From Saprospiraceae bacterium (GTDB lineage Bacteria > Bacteroidota > Bacteroidia > Chitinophagales > Saprospiraceae), in contig JADKBS010000011.1 of assembly GCA_016714985.1 (NCBI GenBank), positions 1 to 64,000 of the forward strand: a DNA stretch of 64,000 nt. The letters run 5' to 3'. Made by a program: the position numbers and the translations under genes. Positions 42,901 to 51,400 of this stretch are shown in pieces. The notes beneath the pieces are model-generated. The model worked only from the letters and a program-made list of their open reading frames with translations. It was not told the DNA's origin and searched no databases. Position 1 is the first letter of the stretch; every line of letters starts with the position of its first letter.

Positions 42901-44645
42901 GTTAATTGCCTGCTCGTACCGATACAGATGCTCGTATTTGCCCCAGCCTCGGCTACCGGCGTTGGGTTGACCGTTACCTTGACATCATCAGTAGTAGTGC
43001 AGCCGTTGCCAGCAGTCACCGTTACCATATAGGTAGTGGTCATGGTAGGGCTTACGGTCTTTGACGTCCCCGTTCCAAGGCCATTGCTCCATGCGTAGGT
43101 GAGTGGAGCGGTACCATTGGAACCAAGTGCATTCAATGCGGCACTTGAGCCAGCACAAATAGTTACGTCCGCCCCGGCATTGAGTGATGCAGCAGGCTGG
43201 ACGGTAACTGTGTAAGCCACCAACGGGGCGCAAGTAGCGGGATATTGCGGGGCTGGCTTGACGCAACCATACACATAGTAGGTCTTGTCCGTCAACCCAT
43301 TATTTGGGAAATCGCTTGTACTGAGCGTACCTGCCCCTCCATTGTTGGTGTATTCTCCAAGCCACACTTTCGGGTCAGCCGACAAGTATGGGTTTGCTTG
43401 TGGCGTGTCAAAACGATAATATTCAATATAGTCATACGGCGGGTTGGGCGCATTGTCCGAAACATTGAAGGTCACGGTCGTACCTTCACAAATGGTGCGG
43501 GTAGTGGCATCGTTGGCGGTCAAGGTGGGGCAAAGGCAGTCCTGGTCTTGGTTGTCAACGAGTCCGTCGCCGTCGTCGTCAATACCGTTGCCGCAAATTT
43601 CCACGGATTGCGGGCAATTGATAGGGCCAGTGAGGTCCCAAATTTTACCACCGAAACTCAAGGTGGATCCATAAAAATAGCCTGTGCTTCGGTCTATTTT
43701 CTGGATCATGCCGCTCGAAAGGCTGCCTGCCCAGGTGTTGCCGTCTATGTCAACGCCAATCTGCATCTCGGTTGGCAGGTCGTTCCGAATGGTCGTAAAG
43801 GCATTCGTCACCGTGTTGAACTTCCAGAAATGGCTGTATGCATTGGCGGTCATGCCGTAAATCACCACTTGGCTGCCTTCGGCGGTTGCAATCATATCGC
43901 CCCAAGAAGTATTGGATGGAATAGCTGCATTGAGGTTCACCGGGTTACCCACAAAGGATTTGCCGTCAGCAGAAAGCTGCTGCCGCCAGATTTTGGGGTT
44001 CACGCCGGGGTTGCCGTTTTCGGTGCCGAGGTAGATATGGCCGTTATAGTACTCGCCTCCACCACTGCTCAATGATTCTGGATTCCCTATTTTCCCAGTC
44101 AGGTCAACCACCAAGCCATGTTGGTTGGTGGAAGGCTCCCAATAATAGACCTGTTTGTCCGAACAATAATAGACAAGGTTGTTGTCGGCGTTCGCAGCAG
44201 CTGCGTTCAGGTTGCCCGAAACATAAGGTGACGATGTAGCTACGCTGGTGGTTCCCCCTGTAGAAAGATTGATCCGCAGGATGTTGCCATTGTCCCTTGC
44301 GGCCAACATAATGGTTTGAGAACAGCCACAATCGGGGTCGGCGCTATCCGTGAAGCCATCGCCGTCGTCATCTATGCCGTTGTTGCAATTTTCGGGTGCC
44401 CAGAAAGCCTCCAACAAGCATGCTGGATCAATCTTGGTAGATAAGGATGAGTGAGATTTCTCGCTCAATTGGACGTAGAACCTTTGATGCAACAGGTTCA
44501 GTGCCTGTGCTGCAAAATGGTTCGCCTGGCATTTCTGCTGAAGTATCGGGGTTTCCGCTACCAGGACATTGGCCCAAAGTAGCATCAACATCAAAATTCT
44601 TGAGCATAGTGTTCTTGTTTTGCTTAATGTTTGTTTTGGTCTCAT
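39996..44645 (-). CDS. Giant secreted protein: propeller, Ig repeats, lectin-like triplet and dockerin-like C-terminus
   Basis: 1,549 residues, intact. Signal peptide about 1-30 (ILMLMLLWANVLVAETP). Residues about 75-95 have the acidic motif NGIDDDGDGFTDSADPDCGC, repeated at about 345, 620 and 715. A beta-propeller-like domain (about 100-340: GNILRINLSTGGTTSVATSS, SHFWKFNTVTNAFTTIRNDL) follows, then three Ig/PKD-like SprB repeats (STTTYTVTVTGANGCAST). After a cadherin-like domain (VTYNDQNLQNP ... TGQYCGNDVFTYQVC) and a HYR-like unit come three H-type-lectin-like repeats (about 990-1330; VKFPNTFATKPVVFAQL, GFEIKLKEEE, WMALEPG). The C-terminal quarter has LRTKGLLPLTEP, VDWVFVELRSPTAPST, VTLRHRNHIGMMT and two dockerin-like loops (GDYNGDRKAIYQGPNND and TDLNLDGRSIYQGPGNE). 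No T9SS signal is recognised. Confidence 0.8.
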   Translation of the reverse strand: MRPKQTLSKTRTLCSRILMLMLLWANVLVAETPILQQKCQANHFAAQALNLLHQRFYVQLSEKSHSSLSTKIDPACLLEAFWAPENCNNGIDDDGDGFTDSADPDCGCSQTIMLAARDNGNILRINLSTGGTTSVATSSPYVSGNLNAAAANADNNLVYYCSDKQVYYWEPSTNQHGLVVDLTGKIGNPESLSSGGGEYYNGHIYLGTENGNPGVNPKIWRQQLSADGKSFVGNPVNLNAAIPSNTSWGDMIATAEGSQVVIYGMTANAYSHFWKFNTVTNAFTTIRNDLPTEMQIGVDIDGNTWAGSLSSGMIQKIDRSTGYFYGSTLSFGGKIWDLTGPINCPQSVEICGNGIDDDGDGLVDNQDQDCLCPTLTANDATTRTICEGTTVTFNVSDNAPNPPYDYIEYYRFDTPQANPYLSADPKVWLGEYTNNGGAGTLSTSDFPNNGLTDKTYYVYGCVKPAPQYPATCAPLVAYTVTVQPAASLNAGADVTICAGSSAALNALGSNGTAPLTYAWSNGLGTGTSKTVSPTMTTTYMVTVTAGNGCTTTDDVKVTVNPTPVAEAGANTSICIGTSRQLTASGTGGSLPYSFNWSHGLGTSPTATVTPNSTTTYTVTVTGANGCASTDQVTVTTTNCVENCVNGIDDDGDGLVDCADNTCGVTLEGETYFCICSGDQVLLAVSATGGSGVYTYNWSHGLGSGSSKLITPSASTDYVVTVTPTAGCTSTRLYHVVIVPCTENCTNGIDDDQDGLVDCADPECSLAGAPVLADDNYTICPTVALTERVTYNDQNLQNPAYSITALPTKGTVTMDGSGKFTYTPTGQYCGNDVFTYQVCNSVTGCCDQAVVTIHLGDVTPPVMQNLPADITIGCDDQVPAPTQVFAFDACPGIYMDFDEDHSQANTNACQSFVITRTWTATDLCGNQTTGIQKITVQDLAAPEIQRLFTLANGKKLVGGTAQFTTDNWKYVKFPNTFATKPVVFAQLVSEVEAQAVVTQIKNITTQGFEIKLKEEETSNGLHAAEKVAWMALEPGQTANVGFGLEAGLTTVSSSVKTQNFSLGFSSVPAVVATIQTTNDSDPANPRFQNISSAGIEVFLDEESSKDAETLHANEEVGYLAVTPGIDITDGNGDFVAETGVLSLTNAWVNVPLRNSFNKPVVILGGVTTADGDPATVRVKNVTATGFQVRLQEWQYQNGTHGIEQVGFIVLEGSVTPNFDYYCAGNSFRLQPGVNVFANDNCDDQAGLGYTETENILSNGVETVRTWVSIDDCGRTTLMSRADTCIMASVRIKAILNGAYLLNENGLMRDNLRTKGLLPLTEPFSQLSGYAHKGKGGGETVHTAMFEVAGSNAVVDWVFVELRSPTAPSTVLATKAALLQRDGDVVTVEGHEALMFPTISEGDYFVTLRHRNHIGMMTDAPAYLSSVAPPLLNFTDPAFGLKGWNEAGKVVGGNVRTLWAGDYNGDRKAIYQGPNNDAFTLFSRVLSDQDNTDILANFISQGYDRTDLNLDGRSIYQGPGNERAILLTNTILAHSGNSKLLANYIVREYLP

Positions 44646-44816
44646 CTGCGCACATATTGTAAGTGTTTGTTTTGAAAGAATTGGTCAAGAAGAGAAGGAT
44701 ATATTTTTCAGGTTGACCCCAGCTTCAGTAATTGCTTGTGTTTTATCTGCATGTACAGAAGCTGTTTCAGGTTTACTTCGCCATACCCTTTTTCAGTTAT
44801 TTATGTGTGAGACCGA

Positions 44817-44862
44817 ACAAAAAAAACTTGGAGGATGCCAATAAAAACCTTCAGCATCCTCC
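44817..44862 (-). terminator. Terminator of the 44.9-54.1 kb gene
   Basis: Perfect 9-bp stem (GGAGGATGC at 44830-44838, GCATCCTCC at 44854-44862) with a T-rich run on the minus strand (A run 44818-44826), starting 8 bp after the stop codon. Confidence 0.65.
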
Positions 44863-44869
44863 AAAAAAC

Positions 44870-45454
44870 TCATGGAATAAAATCCAGCACAATATAGTTT
44901 GACAGCAACGAGGTGTTGCTGGAATGCACGAGTATCGAGTTGTAGAGCAACGGGGAGCGGTCGTTGTTGGGACCTTGGAAAATCACCTTACCATCCAAGT
45001 TGAAGTCGGCATGCTCATAGCCTGGCACGATGAAATTGGCCAAGTTGTCCAAGTTGTCATCTTCACCCAGAATGCGGGAGAAGAGCCTGAACACATCGTT
45101 GTTGGGGCCTTGGTAAATCACCTTGCCATCGCCGTGGAGGTCGCCGCCATACATGTATCGCTTCCCACCCAATACTCGACCGGCTGCAGCCCCACCGGCC
45201 AAGGCCAGGTTCGGGTCCGTAAAGTCCACCATCGGCGGGCTGAGGATGGAGAGGAAAACCGGGTTGAGGGTCATCTGCCCAAGGTGGTTGCGGTGGCGGA
45301 TGGAGACGAGGTAGTCTCCTTGCAACAGGTTCTTGAAGGTAATGACTGGCTCTCCTTTTTCCGAAACAATAGAGCCGTCCCGCTTCAGCAACACCGTCGC
45401 ATAGCCTTTGATCTTGGCCGCATTGTCCTTCTCCCTGATTTCGAGCAGAGCCAA
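44870..45454 (-). CDS. C-terminal part of the 44.9-54.1 kb giant protein (RHRNHL domain and dockerin-like pair)
   Basis: 194 residues continuing the frame lost at about 45451. One missing G explains the break: GAVVDWLCSKSG as read becomes GAVVDW(A)LLEIREKD, matching AVVDWVFVELR and AMVDWVLVELR in the two paralogues. It then has VLLKRDGSIVSEKGEP, YLVSIRHRNHLGQMTLNPVF, VDFTDPNLALAGG and two dockerin-like loops, GDLHGDGKVIYQGPNNDVFR and ADFNLDGKVIFQGPNNDRSP, ending LLSNYIVLDFIP. It is therefore the end of the gene starting at 54102, not a separate protein. Confidence 0.85.
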   Translation of the reverse strand: MALLEIREKDNAAKIKGYATVLLKRDGSIVSEKGEPVITFKNLLQGDYLVSIRHRNHLGQMTLNPVFLSILSPPMVDFTDPNLALAGGAAAGRVLGGKRYMYGGDLHGDGKVIYQGPNNDVFRLFSRILGEDDNLDNLANFIVPGYEHADFNLDGKVIFQGPNNDRSPLLYNSILVHSSNTSLLSNYIVLDFIP

Positions 45455-48400
45455 TCCACAACCGCACCCACTCCTTCTTCTTCCAACACGGTGGGTTCCA
45501 ATACCCCTTCGCTGCCAGCTACGGGGCCGTTCGGGTTGCTACCGTTGTTCCCGCTACCGTTGTTGCCTCCCGTATTGCCGTTCCCTCCTCCATTGTTCGT
45601 GTCCTGAAGGATATTGTCAGGGTCGCAGGACAGGAAGTAGTCGGTCAAATTGGCACAGTCCTCCACGGCGGGCACTGTTCCTAAAAAGTTCAGCGTAAAC
45701 AAGCCCGCTATGCAGTATTGGTCAATACTGGCTGTCCAAGTGCCGAGGTTCAAAACGATTCCATTTTCAATCAGCATTGTCATGTGGCTACCGCTGATGG
45801 CACAGCCAGATTCCACCAAGAAATTACCGTTGATGACCCGAAACTTGGCATTGTCAACGAGCATTTTGGCGCTGTTGTAAACACGCACCTTTCCCGTTAC
45901 CGTTGCAATCAAATTAATCAAAGTATCCCTGCTTACGGAATAGCCGCAAGTGTAATCACCCCCCACTTCCAAGCAGACGTTTTCCAACCTCCTTGTACCG
46001 CTCTCATTGGTGAAGTCACCACCCACTTTTATTTTGCTGTCCCTTATGTCGATTCGGCACGTACCCGTCCAAGGGGAAAAATCCTCCTTGACTTCAATCG
46101 TCGAGTTCCTGGCATGGAATTGTGCGTTCTGCAGCTTTAGGAACCCATTGGGCACGCTCAGTCCACCATTGGTGATGTACAGCTTGGCGTCGCTTTTCAA
46201 CACAATATCGTCATTTGGCACAGTTACCTTGTGCTCAATGCTGATGGTCATGTTGTTCAGGTTATTAAAAGGTCCGGGAATATTGCCCCCTACCCAGGTG
46301 GCAGGGTCGGTCCAGTTGCCATCGGCTTTGGTGCGATAGTTTGCATTGGCCGCTCCGGTCGGCAAGGTAGCAGGTGCCAAGCCGCAACTGCCAACCTCAT
46401 CCCCATCCGCCAAATAAGCCTGCAGTTCCGTCGCCTCCACTTCCATTTGCACCTGGTCGGCTTGCCCCGGCTTGTGGCAAATCGTCACTTTAGGGTGTAC
46501 GTTGGTCACGTGCGGATAGCTTGGCATGGTCGAAAATGGCTCCACGATGGGGATGTATTCTTCTTTCCTCAAATCGTCACGCATGAGGTTGGTGCCACCG
46601 TTGCTGAGGTAGGCCCCGGCAAGGTTCGTTTTCAACCTCAAAGCTGCCACGATGCAGGTATCCGCTCTTACCAACAGGGAAGTATTGCCGCAATCATCCA
46701 TCGACGTCCAGGAATAGTTGCTCAGCAGGCCGGCCCCGTTCACGGCAGAACTTTGGTCGTAGGCGAACTCCACCAGGTCGTCGCAGTTGTCGAGCGCCAT
46801 GATGTTCACGTTGGGTATCAGCTTGCTGGCCCTTCCCTCGCAGTAATAGCTTTGCTCACCGGGCACACTACCTTCCACGACCATCCAACTGATAGCCTCT
46901 GGGGTGTGGACGCCGTCCAAATAGCTCCATTCTTGCAGCCTGACCTCAAATTTCTTGCTGGTCACGTTGCGTACCCGCAAAGTGATGGGTTGCCCTTCCG
47001 TGTTGGTCACGCCTCCGATGATGACGACAGGCTTTGTATAGGTTTTGCTTAGGTTGATGGTCGCCCAAGCTGGCGATACACTCACCTTACCAGCCTCGCC
47101 TATGACGGTGCCATCCTGGTCCACCATCAATTGGCCCGGCTCTATGGCCATGTAGCCTACCGTTTCGTTTAGCCTGATGACCTCGGCATCAGCAGATGTT
47201 TCTTCTTGCTCAAAAAAATGGGCCGTTTGATTGTCCAACTGTGTCAACCGTATGGTGGCAGGGTCGGTCTGCGCATTCGTGATGATGGATGGCAAGAAAA
47301 TCGGTGCCGAGCCATAGGATTGCTTAAAGGTGATGGTATCGCCCAAATGGTCAACATTGGCCAATGTGCCTGCCTCCCATTTCACGCCAGTGGCCGAAAG
47401 GCCAGGCTCCACGGCCACCCATGATACGTTCTCGTTGCCGTGGGCACCATCCGCTGCCTCCTCTTCCCGGAGGCGCACTTCGAAGCCTTGTCTTGAAACG
47501 TTGCGCACCTGTACCACTATTGGCGCAATATCGCTGTTGGTTGTCGGGTTTGCCAGTACCACAGGCATCACCTTGAAAGTGATGGGGAATCTGACGTATT
47601 TCCAACCATTGGTTACCCGTTGGGCAACGCCGGCCACCATCTTCGAACCATCCGACATGGTGTGCACCTTGAAAAGTTCTGGCTTGGTCAAGTCCACCAC
47701 CGTGATAAGCTGGTTGTCGGAGGTGGTATTCCCACAGAAATCGGTGGCCGTCCAGGTACGGGTGATGGTATATGACCCGCAAGCCCCTACGTAACTCTGG
47801 TTCGTCGTTTCATCGAAGTCCATGTAGATGCCGGGGCACTGGTCGAATCCGGTGACGGTTGGTGCCACAGGTATTGCATCGTCGCAGTTGATGGTGAGGT
47901 CCGCAGGTACGTTGAGCAATTGCGGGGTCGTATTGTCACCGAGCACAATGGTCACATTGGCCGTTGCACAGCAGCCAGAGCTTTGGTTGCAAACCTGGTA
48001 GGTGAACTGGTCGGTGACGCAGTCAAAACCATTGGGCACGTAGATGAACTTGCCCGTCCAGTCAATGGTCACTGTTCCGTGCGCCGGGTTGGTGGCTATG
48101 GTGAAAAGTGGGTTGTTCAGGTTGTTGTCGTTGTAGGTGACCCGCTCTGAGAAGGTCATGCCCGGGCAGGTCGTATAGCTGTCGGGCAGCAAGACCGGGG
48201 CCGTCACGCCCCCACAGTCTGGGTCGGCGCAATCAACAAGGCCATCGCCATCGTCGTCAATGCCGTTGGTGCAGTTCTCGCTGCAAGGCATGACCGTGAC
48301 CGTCAATTGGTCGGTACTTGTACATCCAGAAGCTGAAGTAACCGTCACCGTATAAGTCGTTGTTGCAACAGGCGAAACCGTTTTGGGTGGCACCCCTGCC

Positions 48401-51400
48401 AAGTCCATTGCTCCAAGCATAGGTATAAGGCGAGCTGCCACCGTCACGCCAACACTCAGGAAGGCGGTGCCACCGGGACAGATGTTAATGTCGGAGCCTG
48501 CATTGGCCGAAGGTCCACAGTCTGAGTCTGCGCAGTCGGCGAAGCCATCGCCATCATCGTCAAGGGTATTGTTGCAGATTTCGTTGCAAACCTGCACGGC
48601 CACCACCTTTTGGTCGGTGCCCACGCAGCCGTTGCTACTGGTAACCGTGACGGTGTAGGTAGTGGTATTAGCTGGCGTCAACGTTTGAGTGCTGCCAATG
48701 AACCCGTTGCTCCATGCAAAGGTGAATGGAGCAGGGGCACTGCTTCCCGTTGCCGTGAGGGTCGTTGATTGCCCTTGGCAAATCGTTGCATCCGCTCCTG
48801 CATTTGCCGTTGGAATGGCGTTGATGTTCACGCTCACTTGCGCTATGGAGGTGCAACTGTTCGAACCAGTTACCGTGACGGTATAGATAGTCGCAGCAGT
48901 TGGGGTTACGGTTTGCGTTGCGCCAACGCCAAGGCCGTTGTTCCAGTTGTAGGTGTAGGGGGAAACGCCACCGCTTGCAGAAGCAGCAAGGTTGACGGTC
49001 GTGCCACTGCAAACCGTTACATTGGAACCTGCACTTGATACGGGGCTTGCATTTACGTTCACCACCACTTGGTCGGTTGCGGTGCAACCCGTGCTGGAAG
49101 TAACGGTAACAGTATAGGTCGTCGTCGTGGTTGGGCTTGCCGTCACTGTTGCAACGTTGCCGAGGCCGCCGCTCCAAGCATAAGTGTAAGGCGCAGTGCC
49201 AGCCGAGCCTGTGGCCGTAAGTGATGTACTTGAACCGCCACAAATGGTGGCATCCGCACCTGCAAAGGCCGCCGTAGCTGGGTTCACTGTTACGGTACGT
49301 GAAGCAGTGCCAGTGCAACCACCAATGCCGGTAACAGTAACGATATAGGTGGTGGCGGCAACTGGGCTTACATTGATGACAGCCGTAGTTGCTCCTGTAT
49401 TCCAAGCATAGCTTGTGCCGCCACTGGCTGTTAGTGCTGTTGAAGCTCCAGGACAAATGGCATTCGTGCCAACAATGCCTACAGTAATCGAAGCATTTAC
49501 CGTAACAGTTGCAGCATTTGAGTTTATACTCCCACCGCAGCCATTTCCTGCTGCGCTCACCACAACCCTGTAATAGCTAGTTGAGTTCAGCGCAGGTGTC
49601 GTAAAACTGCTTGAAGTTGCGCCGGTAATGCTTGACCACCCCCCGCTGCCATTAGGGCTGCTTTGCCATTGGTAGGTCAAGGAGGGAGCACCACCCGTTG
49701 CGACTACGCTCAGGGTCGTTGAACCGCCCGTGCAAACCGATGTACTGGCAGGTTGAGTGGTGATGGCTGGGTCTGCGCTAATTACAGCAGCCACCGCATT
49801 GGAGGTGGCCGTGGTACAGCCATTGCCGGAGGCGCTCACCAACACCCTGTAGTAAGTGGTACCTGCAACCGAAGAGGCAGGTGTAAAGGTTGCTGATGTA
49901 GCGCCACTGATACTTGAGAAATTTGAGTTGTCTGAAGAAGATTGCCATTGATAGGTGAGGGAAGGAGAACCTCCACTTGCTGAAACGCTAAGTGCCAGAT
50001 TGCCGCCAACACATTCAGTAAACCCAGTGGGTTGGGCGGAAATGGTTGGGTCAGCTACGATAATTACCGTTGCAACGCCGGAAGTCACGGTGCTACAGCC
50101 AGTGCCGCTGGCAGAAATATTTACCCGGTAATAGGTCGTACCAGCCGTTGCCGAAGCAGGCGTGTAGCTGGCTGAAGTTGCACCAGAGATGTTTGCGAAA
50201 GAAACGTTATTGGCGCTGCTCTGCCATTGATAAGTCAAAGACGGCGTACCGCCAGTAGCGGTCACGTTCAATGCCTGTGTGCCGCCCACGCATTCCGTGA
50301 AGCCTACTGGTTGGGTGGAAATGGCGGGGTCTGCCACCACGGTTATTTTGGCTGGATTGGAATAAATGGGACAGGTATATCCGCTCTGGCTAACTATTAC
50401 CCGGTAATAAGTGGTAGTGGTCAGCGCCGGAGTTGTATAGGAAGCAGAAGTAGCACCTGAAATATTGCTGAAAGTAATATTGTCGGAGCTGGATTGCCAC
50501 TGGTAGGACTTTGTTCCGCTCCCTCCCGAAGCAGTGACACTCAAGGTGTTGGTACCACCGTTGCACAATGTAGCAGCAGCAGGATGGGAGGTAATGGCCA
50601 GTGAAGTATAGGGCGACAATCTAGCGCCAGGAACGATTGTCCAAGTGCTGCTTGACGGAGTTTTCCAGTACACTTGGAAGTGGTCGCCACCTGTATTGTC
50701 CTTTTGCAATATCTCGATATAGTATTTATTCCCAGCAGTTAGGGTAATGTTTGCACTGGTCTGAGAAGGATATTTCGTGTATTCTGCCGTTCCTGTGTAG
50801 CCAGTGACACTTGCAATCATCACTTTGTTGCTTGCAAGTTCATTGGTACTGAGGAACAACTGACTGTCATCATCGCTGGTCAAGTTAAAAGAATATGTCC
50901 CCGTAACATTGGGCAACAAATAACCCCGCACCCTTGTACCGTAATTGTCGGCTACGTTGTCTGGCCCATCCAGCGATGAAAAAGTTCCAGTAGCGTTGGG
51001 CGAATTGGGGTAATTGGCATAGGAGGTTAAGTTTGCAATTGCACCACCGGAGATGGAAGTCCACCTTTCATAGAAAACACTGCCACTTGGACATGAATTG
51101 CAATCGAAATCAGCCATATCTATTAGGCCATCACCGTCGTCGTCAATGCCATTGTTGCAGACTTCAATACAGTTTTGCACAGTGACTGTTGCAGCGGAAG
51201 AAGTGATATTGCAGGATGCACCGTTATAAACCTTAACTTTGAAATACCGAGTAGTAGTTAAGGTTGCCGTTGCATAAGTACTTGAAGTTGCCCCTGAAAT
51301 GTCCGTAAAAGTAACATTGTCAGTACTTATTTGCCATTGGTAAGCAGTAGCGCCGCTGGCAGTCACACTCAAGCTATGCGTGAACCCAGCGCAAATCGTT

